DNA of 60,464 nt from a virus. The stretch lies in IMG/VR virus record IMGVR_UViG_3300037014_000313, positions 1-60,464 of that record. One strand, given 5' to 3'. The notes below the pieces were generated by a model that was given only the letters and a program-made list of their open reading frames with translations, was not told where the DNA came from and did not search any database. The position numbers and the translations under genes were made by a program. Numbering within the stretch: the first letter of the stretch is position 1; the number at the start of each line of letters is the position of its first letter. Shown here piece after piece: positions 42,677 through 50,028 of this stretch.

Positions 42677-42793
42677 ATGTACAACCTCTGGATCAGGCTG
42701 TCCTGTGGGTGCTCCAAGAACCTGTGGACCAGGGAGTATCAGATCTGCCGCATGTGTATGCCGTTTCCGATCATGCGCTATCCAATCTGGTGA
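42677..42793 (+). CDS. Small MYNLWI protein, copy 2 (38 aa)
   Basis: MYNLWIRLSCGCSKNLWTRE repeats the start of the preceding protein; it ends with a Met/Pro/Tyr segment with two cysteines (QICRMCMPFP). ATG follows TTTTAAGGAGATGGG. Too short for functional assignment. Confidence 0.6.
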   Translation: MYNLWIRLSCGCSKNLWTREYQICRMCMPFPIMRYPIW

Positions 42794-42875
42794 AGAATTT
42801 CCAATCGGGCGGCGAGCACCGAATGTTTCATCACCGGCCGCCGCCCCATTGGTGATTCTTTTAAGGAGATGGATC

Positions 42876-43259
42876 ATGTCCTGGACAGAGTTTCACGACA
42901 TGTCGAGCGGTGGCGGCTCGAAGGAGCCGTGGCGCCACATCGCCATCGAGGCCGTGGAGTCCGAGGCACGGCTGGTGTTCTGGCACAAGTTCGGACACAA
43001 CCCCGACCGTGTGACCTGCACCTGCTGTGGCCCCGACTACTCCGTGATGGAGTCCAATACTCTGGAGGACGTCACGGCGTATGAGCGCAAGTGCGAGTGG
43101 GACAACGACGCACAGGAGTGGGTGGAGAATCAGGACTCCATGCGGCTTGAGGAGTTCCTCTCGAAAGCCAAGGACTGGCTGGTCATCCGTGCGGTAGATA
43201 TCAAGCCCGAGGAGAGGGAAGGGGAAGTGCCCGTCCAAGGCTACGTCTGGCACGAGTAG
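42876..43259 (+). CDS. Hypothetical early protein (127 aa)
   Basis: ATG after TTTTAAGGAGATGG. Contains VTCTCCGPDYSVMESNTLED, giving a CxCC cluster, and an acidic C-terminal half. Soluble; no family recognised. Confidence 0.65.
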   Translation: MSWTEFHDMSSGGGSKEPWRHIAIEAVESEARLVFWHKFGHNPDRVTCTCCGPDYSVMESNTLEDVTAYERKCEWDNDAQEWVENQDSMRLEEFLSKAKDWLVIRAVDIKPEEREGEVPVQGYVWHE

Positions 43260-43281
43260 AAACTTTTTAAGGAGATGGATC

Positions 43282-43434
43282 ATGGCATGGCAAGTGAAGC
43301 GTGTGGTGTGTCCGGGGTGCAAGGGCATCAACTTCCTGAACATCAGGGACCCCAAGAATCCCGGCGTCATCGGGTCCAGGTTCTGTGCCGACTGCAAGCA
43401 CCAGTGGTCGGTGAAGCTGGTTCCGGCGAAGTGA
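43282..43434 (+). CDS. Small zinc-ribbon protein (50 aa)
   Basis: Start MAWQVKRVVCPGCKGINF, then FCADCKHQWSVKL: two CxxC knuckles about 20 residues apart, the classical zinc-ribbon. Strong TTTTAAGGAGATGG site upstream. May bind nucleic acid or RNA polymerase; role unknown. Confidence 0.65.
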   Translation: MAWQVKRVVCPGCKGINFLNIRDPKNPGVIGSRFCADCKHQWSVKLVPAK

Positions 43435-43444
43435 AAGCAATCTG

Positions 43445-43470
43445 CCATGTCCACACAGGCGTGGGCATGG
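43445..43470 (+). promoter_or_regulatory. Intergenic hairpin leader 3
   Basis: CCATGTCCAC/GTGGGCATGG gives ten pairs including one G-U, with a 6-base loop. It is followed by ATGACTGCTTTTA, as in leader 2, then AAAGGAGG. Confidence 0.65.
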
Positions 43471-43500
43471 ATGACTGCTTTTATGAAAGGAGGCTGACTC

Positions 43501-43656
43501 ATGGGAACGTGGTGGATCATCGTACTGCGGCCATTCAATCCTCCTCATCTTGAGGGGCCGTGGTCTACTCCGGCCAAGGCGCGTGAGGCCAAGGCGACTG
43601 CGAAGAAGATCATCAAGGGCGCCAGCTTCATCATCGTGAGGTCCATTCCGGGATGA
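43501..43656 (+). CDS. Small hypothetical protein (51 aa)
   Basis: ATG 43501 follows AAAGGAGGCTGACTC. MGTWWIIVLRPFNPPHLEGP at the N-terminus and a basic helical middle (KAREAKATAKKIIKGAS). Function unknown. Confidence 0.6.
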   Translation: MGTWWIIVLRPFNPPHLEGPWSTPAKAREAKATAKKIIKGASFIIVRSIPG

Positions 43657-43740
43657 CTTCCTTGAGTAGAAACATTCCGGCTGCGGGCGTTCCGCGGCCG
43701 CATTCGTTTCCGTTTCATTTCCACACAGGAGGGCTGACCC

Positions 43741-43971
43741 ATGGCAGGCACACGGGAGGACACCGTCATCAAGGCATTCCCGCCGATCGGGAAGTATCGC
43801 ATCCGGCTGTTGCAGGATGCGAAAGGGAACGAGGCGCTGGACATCCGCGAGTACATCGAGGCCGACAGCTTCGAAGGGTTCACGCGCCGCGGCATCCGGC
43901 TGGACCTGGAGCAGTCGGCGTTCCTGGCCGCCATCCTGAAGGATGTCTGCGCGACCGAGGTGCGGCGATGA
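43741..43971 (+). CDS. PC4/p15-like transcriptional coactivator domain protein (76 aa)
   Basis: ALDIREYIEADSFEGFTRRG (32-51) followed by IRLDLEQSAFLAAILKDV resembles the PC4 fold's DIREYY...GKKGISLxxEQ pattern. Such proteins bind single-stranded DNA and modulate transcription. Placed in the early operon; it overlaps the next gene by four bases (ATGA). Confidence 0.7.
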   Translation: MAGTREDTVIKAFPPIGKYRIRLLQDAKGNEALDIREYIEADSFEGFTRRGIRLDLEQSAFLAAILKDVCATEVRR

Positions 43972-44174
43972 CGGCGGCGGTTCAGGCGCCGGCACAGACA
44001 CGAGGCTATGCAAAGGTGGAGTGGGATGCTGAGGACGTGATGGGCCTCAATCCTGGGATGACGGCTGCCGAGGCGGGGGCATTCATGGCATCCATCGAAG
44101 GCGACCTCATCGACGTCATGATCGAGGCCGGATGGGACCGCATCCACGCCGGGTTGGAGAAGCTCAAGGCCTGA
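43968..44174 (+). CDS. Small hypothetical protein (68 aa)
   Basis: Starts inside the previous stop. Acidic and helical in the second half (MASIEGDLIDVMIEAGWDRI). Could be a partner of the PC4-like protein by its coupling, but nothing else supports this. Confidence 0.6.
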   Translation: MTAAVQAPAQTRGYAKVEWDAEDVMGLNPGMTAAEAGAFMASIEGDLIDVMIEAGWDRIHAGLEKLKA

Positions 44175-44186
44175 GTGGATCCTGCC

Positions 44187-44210
44187 GCCTGACTCCGCTT
44201 GGAGTCAGGC
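44187..44210 (+). terminator. Perfect hairpin after the PC4-like operon
   Basis: GCCTGACTCC/GGAGTCAGGC, ten pairs with GCTT loop, starting 12 bases after a stop codon. No U-tract. Probably ends or processes the transcript ahead of the palindromic element. Confidence 0.5.
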
Positions 44211-44291
44211 CCAGGACACACCCTGCCGATGCGTTTGCAAAAAGGATCTTAGAACTCCGGCGTCATCGGCATCAGCCGAAAACGTGCAGCG

Positions 44292-44562
44292 ACTTTGCGC
44301 TAGAATCCTACACCGCTTGGCCAGCCCAGCGTCAAGTTTGCGCAGAGTCGTAACGCGGTTGCGCAATCTCATCACAGAATTACTTGAGAAAATGGCAGTC
44401 AACTTGCGAAATGGGATGAGAATTTTTTCGGCTCCGGTTTCGACCAGACTTTTTTCTGGAGCCAAGTATGAGTTCGTCTTGCTCCGGCATTCTCTCAAGT
44501 AATCTTGTTACGGCTCCGCGCAAAGCCGCTGCAATCTCTGCACAACCCTGCGCAAAGTATCC
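44292..44562. repeat. Long palindromic intergenic element, copy B
   Basis: Contains TTTGCGC boxes at about 44294, 44338 (TTTGCGCAGAGTCGTAACG) and 44359, a left arm with ACAGAATTACTTGAGAAAA, a T-rich centre, and inverted arms (TCTCAAGTAATCTTGTTACG at 44492-44511; TGCGCAAAG near 44549). The left half aligns over about 80 bases with copy A at 5.46 kb, including GGCAGTCAACTTGCGAAATG. The gap from 44211 to 44684 otherwise shows no gene. Confidence 0.75.
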
Positions 44563-44684
44563 GCATTGTTCAAACGCTGTAAAACTTTTGTGTACGTTTC
44601 GGGGATGAGGGGGTCGTCGGCTCCATGCAAGTTCAAACAGAGTTCAGTTTCGGTTTTAACCACCTATCTTTTAAGGAGATGCGA

Positions 44685-45212
44685 ATGCCCAAGTGCAAGT
44701 GCGGGATCGAACCCGCGCCATTCAGGAAGTACATTGGCGACCTCAAGTTCGAGGACCAGTGCGCTTTCTGCTACGCCAGGGTCTGCGCCACGGATGAGCT
44801 GACTCGTCAGGACGAAGTCAGAAGAAGCACGGTCGATGCCATCGCCGTGATGGAGGAGGCCATCGCGCGGATGCGTGTGGCCAACGTCATTCCCGATCAG
44901 GTCTTGATGGCGACGTGGGACGTCAACATCATCATGAGGGATCACACCAAGGCGCTGAAGTTGACGGGGATCCTGGGTGGTCTCCTGCTGGAGCAGAACT
45001 CGTGGGACAGGCGCCAGCAGTCCGACTGCTCCCCGGACATGACCTACAGAGGCAGGGCCGCCGGAACGGACGCCACCGACATCAAGATCATGGGCGTGCC
45101 GCCGCCGGACACCTGCAGGGTGGAGGTGGAGGAGGTGGAGATCCCAGCGCACAAGCAGAAGAAGTTCAAGGTCGTGTGCGGTGACACCAAGAAGGAGGCG
45201 GCCCATGCGTGA
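44685..45212 (+). CDS. Hypothetical Cys-containing early protein (175 aa)
   Basis: ATG 44685 (another at 44679) after TTAAGGAG. The N-terminus MPKCKCGIEPAPFRK and QCAFCYARVCATDELT resemble a zinc-binding unit; a long helix follows (RRSTVDAIAVMEEAIARMRV). Its C-terminus overlaps the next start by eight bases. Function unknown. Confidence 0.65.
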   Translation: MPKCKCGIEPAPFRKYIGDLKFEDQCAFCYARVCATDELTRQDEVRRSTVDAIAVMEEAIARMRVANVIPDQVLMATWDVNIIMRDHTKALKLTGILGGLLLEQNSWDRRQQSDCSPDMTYRGRAAGTDATDIKIMGVPPPDTCRVEVEEVEIPAHKQKKFKVVCGDTKKEAAHA

Positions 45213-45540
45213 CTACCTGACCATCGGCTGCAGCCCCGCGGATGAGCCCTGTGTCCAAGTGGGCGAGGACAACTACACGTCCCGCGCCCGCGCGGAATGC
45301 CGCCGCTTCGCTGAGCTCATCCAGAAGAAGTTCGGTCCGCCGCCCGGCATGGCCGCGATCATCATCAAGAGCTTCCCGCACGACTTCGGGTCGTACCTGG
45401 AGGTGTGCATCAGCTACGACGACGACGACATCGAGGGCGTGGAGTACGCCTACGCCGTGGAAGCGCACGCGCCCCAGACGTGGGCGGATGAAACGCCCTT
45501 CGACTGGCGCGCGGCCAAGAAGGAGACCGCCGATGCGTGA
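45205..45540 (+). CDS. Hypothetical protein (111 aa)
   Basis: Begins MRDYLTIGCSPADEPCVQVG and contains an acidic YDDDDIEGVEYAYAVE stretch. GAAGGAGGCGG precedes the ATG inside the previous gene. It overlaps its neighbours by eight bases on both sides. Confidence 0.6.
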   Translation: MRDYLTIGCSPADEPCVQVGEDNYTSRARAECRRFAELIQKKFGPPPGMAAIIIKSFPHDFGSYLEVCISYDDDDIEGVEYAYAVEAHAPQTWADETPFDWRAAKKETADA

Positions 45541-45730
45541 CCACCACGAGGTCCTGGATCAGACGCAGATGTACGTGGACGGGCTGGGCTTCGAGTACAC
45601 CGCCCGCATCCGCATCGACATGCAGCGCCTGAAGCGGCGGCTGTTCAGCCGCGCGCTGTCGAACCGGACCCACAAGGCACGCCAGCTCCGCGGCATCATC
45701 GAGGTGGGCATCAAGCCCAAAGACGCATGA
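45533..45730 (+). CDS. Small basic protein (65 aa)
   Basis: MRDHHEVLDQTQMYVDGLGF then an Arg-rich helix (MQRLKRRLFSRALSNRTHKA). It could bind nucleic acid. It overlaps the next start by four bases. Confidence 0.55.
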   Translation: MRDHHEVLDQTQMYVDGLGFEYTARIRIDMQRLKRRLFSRALSNRTHKARQLRGIIEVGIKPKDA

Positions 45731-45897
45731 GGCAGAAGCCGCACGAGCCGTGGCCGCGCCTTGAGCGAGACCTCGACGACAGCACGCTCGTGGAACGCAC
45801 GCGCGCCGAGATCGACTTCCTGCTGACCCAGCGCCGATACGTGGAGGCCGAGGTGCTGGACGTCCTCCTCGACAACTGGCTGGCGGCTTGCATCTGA
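45727..45897 (+). CDS. Small helical protein (56 aa)
   Basis: MRQKPHEPWPRLERDLDDST, then a Leu-rich helix ending LLDNWLAACI. Starts in the previous stop (ATGA). Function unknown. Confidence 0.55.
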   Translation: MRQKPHEPWPRLERDLDDSTLVERTRAEIDFLLTQRRYVEAEVLDVLLDNWLAACI

Positions 45898-45935
45898 CAT
45901 GACCTCTCTCTCCGGATGGCGCTGTGCCCTCTGGA

Positions 45936-45963
45936 CCCGGCCCCTGCAGGCGTGGGGGCCGGG
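45936..45963 (+). promoter_or_regulatory. Intergenic GC-rich hairpin
   Basis: CCCGGCCCC/GGGGCCGGG, nine pairs with a 10-base loop, lies between a stop and the AAAGGAGATGG site of the next gene. Confidence 0.55.
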
Positions 45964-45993
45964 ACTATAGGACATCACGAAAGGAGATGGCAA

Positions 45994-46206
45994 ATGCTTG
46001 AGAAAACGGGATACGTGGCAGTCAGGAATCTGCCGGACGAAGGCAGGAACAGGGAGTGGCTGGACATGACGACGTTCTCCCAAATCATCTCGATCACCAG
46101 AGTCAAGGCCGATTCAGCCGACTTCGCCTGTGACCCGCTATGGGTCGATGACAATCGCGTCATCAGGATTGCCCGTGTGAAGATCGTGGAGGTGCCCGCG
46201 CCATGA
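45994..46206 (+). CDS. Small hypothetical protein (70 aa)
   Basis: ATG after AAAGGAGATGGCAA. Short beta-rich protein starting MLEKTGYVAVRNLPDEGRNR. Its stop overlaps the metallopeptidase start. Confidence 0.6.
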   Translation: MLEKTGYVAVRNLPDEGRNREWLDMTTFSQIISITRVKADSADFACDPLWVDDNRVIRIARVKIVEVPAP

Positions 46207-46706
46207 CCGACTACGACAAGATCGTGCGGGACATCCGCGGCTTCCTGCCGCAGGATCCGCCGCACTCAGGACGGTTCGACATCATGGAGCTGCCGCGCCG
46301 TGAGTTCTACCCGCGCGCGGCGATGTACGGCGCCGAGTTTTCACGCGCCTACTACCATCCCACGTATCGGGAGGCGGCATTCCAGAAGCCGGTGGAGCCC
46401 GAAACGGTGGTCCACGAGCTCACGCACGCGGTGATGGACGTGGACTGGGCGATCTACAGGCCGGAGTGGTTCTGCGAAGGCTTCGCGGAGATGATGGTCC
46501 ACGTCCTCTGTCGCGGCCGCTTCCCGCGTCACGTCCGCAAGCCACCGGCTGTCGTGGGAGCGCCGCGCGCGCTGCTCTACGGCATGGACTTCGAGACGAA
46601 CTACCACGCGCTGGCCGGCCACGTGGCCTGGCTGGCTTGGAATGAGGGCATGCGCCCTCTTCTACAAAGGTTCTCGGCTGCGAAAGGAGGTCTCGGTGGG
46701 AGATGA
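46203..46706 (+). CDS. Putative zinc metallopeptidase (167 aa)
   Basis: VVHELTHAVMDVD gives HExxH (H71, E72, H75) and EWFCEGFAEMM supplies a third ligand (E92), an arrangement like gluzincins such as the M1 family but in a much smaller protein. It would cut peptide bonds with zinc. Coupled to its neighbours by four-base and 11-base overlaps. Substrate unknown: host-protein inactivation, virion maturation or anti-defence are possible. Confidence 0.65.
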   Translation: MTDYDKIVRDIRGFLPQDPPHSGRFDIMELPRREFYPRAAMYGAEFSRAYYHPTYREAAFQKPVEPETVVHELTHAVMDVDWAIYRPEWFCEGFAEMMVHVLCRGRFPRHVRKPPAVVGAPRALLYGMDFETNYHALAGHVAWLAWNEGMRPLLQRFSAAKGGLGGR

Positions 46707-46956
46707 AAACTGTGCGGTGATCCTCGGCCGTCTGCGTGAAGGCCCGATGTGTCCTGATGGTCGAGGCTTCGTGTCGTTCCACATCTGCCACAGCAACGGC
46801 ATGATCATCGAGATCAGGTGTGGAGGCAGGCTGGGAGAGGTCTGCATGGACCACCTGAAGCCGAACGATCCCATCCTCGTGTGCGGCGAGCTTCTGAAGG
46901 ATGAGGAATCCGGCCAGATCTTCGTCGAGGCCAGGACAGTCCAGTTCATGAGCTAG
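46696..46956 (+). CDS. Single-stranded DNA-binding protein-like (86 aa)
   Basis: GTG after AAAGGAGG. ILGRLREGPMC, FVSFHICHSNGMIIEIRCGG, MDHLKPNDPILVCGEL and FVEARTVQFMS match the strand order of bacterial SSB OB-folds (start GRL...DP, middle A..C, end V.A..VQFL). It is short and lacks the acidic tail. Consistent with phage replication. Confidence 0.7.
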   Translation: MGDENCAVILGRLREGPMCPDGRGFVSFHICHSNGMIIEIRCGGRLGEVCMDHLKPNDPILVCGELLKDEESGQIFVEARTVQFMS

Positions 46957-46967
46957 GAGGCCATGAC

Positions 46968-47276
46968 ATGATGATCGTCTTCGTCATCGTCCTCGGCATC
47001 GTCATCGCGATCTGGGTGTCGGCGTCAGCACGTCATCCCAAGAGCGAGGCCGAGATCCGCACCATCAACCGTGCGGCAGAGGCCGAACTCAAGGTCGTGA
47101 ACGGAATCGAACGCTGCCTCCGCATCCGCGTCATCGCCGGGATGCTGCAGGGCCAGAAGTGCAAGGGCTGCGCCACGATCGTCAAGCGCGATGAACTCGA
47201 TGAAGCCGGGGAGGATTCACGCGGCCGGCCGATTCTGCTGTGCAAGAAGTGCCGCAACCTCATCGGCCTGGAATAA
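46968..47276 (+). CDS. Membrane-anchored zinc-ribbon protein (102 aa)
   Basis: Residues 2-21 (MIVFVIVLGIVIAIWVSASA) are one transmembrane helix; residues 60-100 carry KCKGCATIV and LCKKCRNLI, a zinc-ribbon resembling DksA/TraR C-terminal fingers. It ends NLIGLE. It may attach to the inner membrane and bind host protein or RNA polymerase. Unproven. Confidence 0.6.
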   Translation: MMIVFVIVLGIVIAIWVSASARHPKSEAEIRTINRAAEAELKVVNGIERCLRIRVIAGMLQGQKCKGCATIVKRDELDEAGEDSRGRPILLCKKCRNLIGLE

Positions 47277-47293
47277 TTCGCATCTCCTGACTC

Positions 47294-47342
47294 GAGTGCT
47301 TGTGCAAGCACCCGAACCAGCGCCGTTCTGCGGACGGCGCTG
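47294..47342 (+). terminator. Twin hairpins after the membrane zinc-ribbon gene
   Basis: GTGCTT/AAGCAC (47296-47311) and CAGCGCCGT/ACGGCGCTG (47318-47342, nine pairs) follow each other, then TGTTGGGTTCTTT and AAGGAGG before the next ATG. Could be a terminator followed by re-initiation or a processed leader. Confidence 0.5.
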
Positions 47343-47374
47343 TGTTGGGTTCTTTCATGTAAGGAGGGCAAGTC

Positions 47375-47659
47375 ATGAGGCGACTGATCGTGACCGCGAA
47401 CGCCTGCGAGATCCCATCGGTGGGAGCCAGGGCCAGGATCGTCTTCGAGTGCTCGCCGCTGTCGATGGGCAACGAGCGCCACCGCTTCGACCATGGCATC
47501 GACCCCGTGGATGGCGTCATCGTCTACATCAACGGCACCATTGAGAAGTCGGACCTGTCCATCCGCGGCGACCTCGAAAGCATGGAGAAGCTGGGGCTGG
47601 AGATCAGGCGCGCCTGCCGCAGCCTTCGAGTGGAGGAATCCAGAAGGGAGGCGGTGTGA
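47375..47659 (+). CDS. Hypothetical protein (94 aa)
   Basis: MRRLIVTANACEIPSVGARA start, then a beta-rich and acidic body. ATG after AAGGAGGGCAAGTC. Stop overlaps the next GTG start. Confidence 0.6.
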   Translation: MRRLIVTANACEIPSVGARARIVFECSPLSMGNERHRFDHGIDPVDGVIVYINGTIEKSDLSIRGDLESMEKLGLEIRRACRSLRVEESRREAV

Positions 47660-47922
47660 CAGAATGTGACACAAGAGCGGTGTACTATGCCGTCTTCGAC
47701 GTGGAAGGGATATCGGTGGTTCGAGGCATCCGTTCACACACACCGCAGAAGGCATCGACGATCGCGCAGTCACACGCGGAGTCGGCATCGCTTCTGACCG
47801 GGAGGGAGTGGCAGTTCAAGAAGCTGCGCATCAGCTTTCCTGACTCGCTGGTCTACGATTCCGACAGCGTCACCGCCATGTCAATGTTCTCGAAGAGGTT
47901 CCAGATCCCGCGTGAGCGATGA
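47656..47922 (+). CDS. Hypothetical protein (88 aa)
   Basis: GTG start in a GTGTGA overlap. YYAVFDVEGISVVRGIRSHT and REWQFKKLRISFPDSLVYDS suggest a compact alpha/beta protein. Unknown function. Confidence 0.6.
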   Translation: MTECDTRAVYYAVFDVEGISVVRGIRSHTPQKASTIAQSHAESASLLTGREWQFKKLRISFPDSLVYDSDSVTAMSMFSKRFQIPRER

Positions 47923-47930
47923 CTCACGCG
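47909..47930 (+). promoter_or_regulatory. Hairpin over the stop codon
   Basis: CGCGTGAG/CTCACGCG, eight pairs with a 6-base loop. The loop contains the TGA stop of the upstream gene. It could affect coupling or mRNA stability. Confidence 0.5.
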
Positions 47931-47977
47931 GAGTCCGGAGCCCCGTGAAAGGTTCCGAGAAAGAAAGGAGGTTGACG

Positions 47978-49012
47978 ATGAACGTCAACTCGACGGCAGC
48001 CCGGGCATTCGCCCGCATGAATGCGGATGAAGCCCAGACCTTCAAGGACATGCCTTCCTTGTGGAAGGAGTTGTCCGACCTGAAGAACAGGCAGCGTGAT
48101 CAGCGCGGAACGCTGGAGGCGTTCAGGCCCAGCGTGGAGGTCGCGCAGGACAAGACGTGGTCGCTCAAGGCCATGGAGCCGGGGACGGATGCGAACGCCC
48201 TCGCCTTCAGGGAACGCGCCTTCGACCAGTTCTGCCAGACCATCGACTTCCCGTCGCGCACGCTCACGGCGTGTCCCGGGGAACTGGCGAGCCAGAGCGT
48301 CGCCTACTTCTCGTTCGCATCCGGTGGCAAGGGCAGCTTCGTGCGGATGGAGGACAACCAGATCCGGGCGTGGCTCTCGGACAAGTACGAAGCCGTGAAC
48401 CACGGCGAGATCGTGAGCCGTCTCATGGAGTCGGGGGTGCGGTGGAACGTCAACTTCGCCGGCCTCACGCCCAAGCGGATGTTCATCCTCGGCGTCGATC
48501 CCGACACGAAGTGGGACGGGCCCGATGGGTCGAAGCTCAGCCACTGCACGCTCGTGGGCAACAGCGAGACCGGGGAGGGAACCTTCTTCGCCCAGGACCT
48601 GTGGTTCGACCACATCTGCGCCAACAGGAACATCTGGGGTTGGCAGCTCCGAGGTGGAAGGTTCGACCGCATCCACAAGGGCAACGTCAGGGACGGCCTG
48701 AAGGAGATGTTCCAGTGGATCACGGCCGGCCGCACCAAGGCCGAGGAGGAGGCGAAGACCGCCTTCATCGCCGCTGCGAAGGACTTCGTGCCGGAGACCG
48801 ATGAGAAGATCATCGAGTGGGTCCGGAACTTCGGCATCGGCGCCTGGGACGCCAAGGGCGCGGTGAAGTCCGCGCACGACCGCTGGCCGGGGAAGCGACT
48901 CAGCCGCTTCAACATCGTCAGCGGCCTCACCGCGATCGCGCAGAAGAAGGACATGGATGCGCGGTACGACCTGGAGATGGCGGCCGGAGCACTCGTGATG
49001 GCGAAGAAGTAG
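47978..49012 (+). CDS. DUF932-like phage/plasmid protein (344 aa)
   Basis: ATG 47978 after AAAGGAGGTTGACG. Key segments are FCQTIDFPSRTLTACPGELA, AWLSDKYEAVNHGEIVSRLM and LWFDHICANRNIWGWQLRGG, which fit DUF932-type proteins common on plasmids and phages. No enzymatic motif. Its biochemical role is not established in general. Confidence 0.65.
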   Translation: MNVNSTAARAFARMNADEAQTFKDMPSLWKELSDLKNRQRDQRGTLEAFRPSVEVAQDKTWSLKAMEPGTDANALAFRERAFDQFCQTIDFPSRTLTACPGELASQSVAYFSFASGGKGSFVRMEDNQIRAWLSDKYEAVNHGEIVSRLMESGVRWNVNFAGLTPKRMFILGVDPDTKWDGPDGSKLSHCTLVGNSETGEGTFFAQDLWFDHICANRNIWGWQLRGGRFDRIHKGNVRDGLKEMFQWITAGRTKAEEEAKTAFIAAAKDFVPETDEKIIEWVRNFGIGAWDAKGAVKSAHDRWPGKRLSRFNIVSGLTAIAQKKDMDARYDLEMAAGALVMAKK

Positions 49013-49031
49013 AGCGATCGAGGCCCGCTCA

Positions 49032-49062
49032 TGGCGGCACCTTCGACTGGAGGGTGCCGCCA
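49032..49062 (+). promoter_or_regulatory. Intergenic hairpin
   Basis: TGGCGGCACC/GGTGCCGCCA, ten pairs with an 11-base loop, between the DUF932-like gene and the CALC protein. Followed by GGGAGTCTCG and AAAGGAG. Confidence 0.6.
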
Positions 49063-49098
49063 CAGGGAGTCTCGATTGAAAACGAAAGGAGAAGCGAC

Positions 49099-49542
49099 AT
49101 GAAGCCAGAGTTCAGTGTGGAGCAACACCCGGTCGGGATGAGAACATTCATGAAGCTCAGGGCTTCGTTTCCACGACACCCGCTCAGCACTGCCGAAGCC
49201 CTGGAGTGGTCCATCGAGAAGTGGAGGTTCATCGAGGAGAACATCGACACCAACGTCGGCTTCTCCGATGGCGGCGATAGCACGTGCGCGCTCTGCCATC
49301 GGTTCCTCAGCACAAACTGCATCGGCTGTCCGGTGTCCCAGTTGTCCGGGCAAACGTCCTGCCTTAACACGCCATACGAAGATTTCGTGGCGTACAAGCG
49401 CAAGCTGCTGAAGAGAGGAGGACGGAAGCGTGCGATGGCCGAGCGCAAGTTCCTGGAGGGGCTGCGAGACATCGCCAAAGGCCTTGACGATGGCAGCATC
49501 AAGCCGAGTGAAGGCGCAGAAGAAGAAAAGGAGGACTGCTGA
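49099..49542 (+). CDS. CALC-GCPV zinc-binding protein, copy 1 (147 aa)
   Basis: ATG after AAAGGAGAAGCGAC. Middle: STAEALEWSIEKWRFIEENI then TCALCHRFLSTNCIGCPVSQ and SCLNTPYEDFVAY, a likely multi-Cys zinc site. The C-terminal part is helical and acidic. Paralogue of the next gene. Phages from many hosts carry similar CALC...GCPV proteins with no assigned function. Confidence 0.7.
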   Translation: MKPEFSVEQHPVGMRTFMKLRASFPRHPLSTAEALEWSIEKWRFIEENIDTNVGFSDGGDSTCALCHRFLSTNCIGCPVSQLSGQTSCLNTPYEDFVAYKRKLLKRGGRKRAMAERKFLEGLRDIAKGLDDGSIKPSEGAEEEKEDC

Positions 49543-50015
49543 TGCCAAGGTTCGAGCATTCAATGGACACGGCCGGGGACACGAAGTTGTACATCCGCAG
49601 GGAGGAGCGGCCGCCAATCGAGCTGCTTGGGGAAAACATACCCGTCATGGAGCCGTGGCCGACAACGGCTGTGGCAGCGCTGGAGTGGTCGATCCAGAAG
49701 TGGGAGTACATCGTCAAGATCCTCGAGGCCGGCGGCATCGGAAAGTCCTTCTTTGACCGCGGCTACCAGACGTGTGCGCTCTGCCAACTCTACGGCGAAA
49801 ACCATGGCAAGTCAGATGAGTGCTACGGCTGCCCAGTGGCGCATGAGGTCAACTGCACGGGATGTGGCTGCACTCCATGGATCCTATTCAGCAGCATTCC
49901 ATCGGCTGAAAACGCCAAGGCAGAACTGGATTTCCTGAAGGGGCTGCGGCAGCTCGCCAAGGATCTGGACGATGGGACGGTCAAGCCGACGCACATCGAA
50001 ATCGAAGAGGATTGA
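49542..50015 (+). CDS. CALC-GCPV zinc-binding protein, copy 2 (157 aa)
   Basis: TTAVAALEWSIQKWEYIVKI, TCALCQLYGENH, CYGCPVAHEVNCTGCG match the preceding protein's layout but with an extra CTGCG segment. Starts at the previous stop. Both end with a similar helix (LDFLKGLRQLAKDLDDGTVK). Tandem duplicates. Confidence 0.7.
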   Translation: MPRFEHSMDTAGDTKLYIRREERPPIELLGENIPVMEPWPTTAVAALEWSIQKWEYIVKILEAGGIGKSFFDRGYQTCALCQLYGENHGKSDECYGCPVAHEVNCTGCGCTPWILFSSIPSAENAKAELDFLKGLRQLAKDLDDGTVKPTHIEIEED

Positions 50016-50028
50016 AAGCCGCATGCAC

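Noticed and set aside
42397-43470. CRISPR-like array in the hairpin leaders
   Set aside because: The repeated stems are separated by protein-coding genes and differ in sequence, so they are leader elements and not an array.
44284-44502. 72-codon frame across copy B of the palindrome
   Set aside because: The Leu/Arg-rich translation reflects the repeated TTGCGCA boxes, and similar strings appear on both strands; no start signal.
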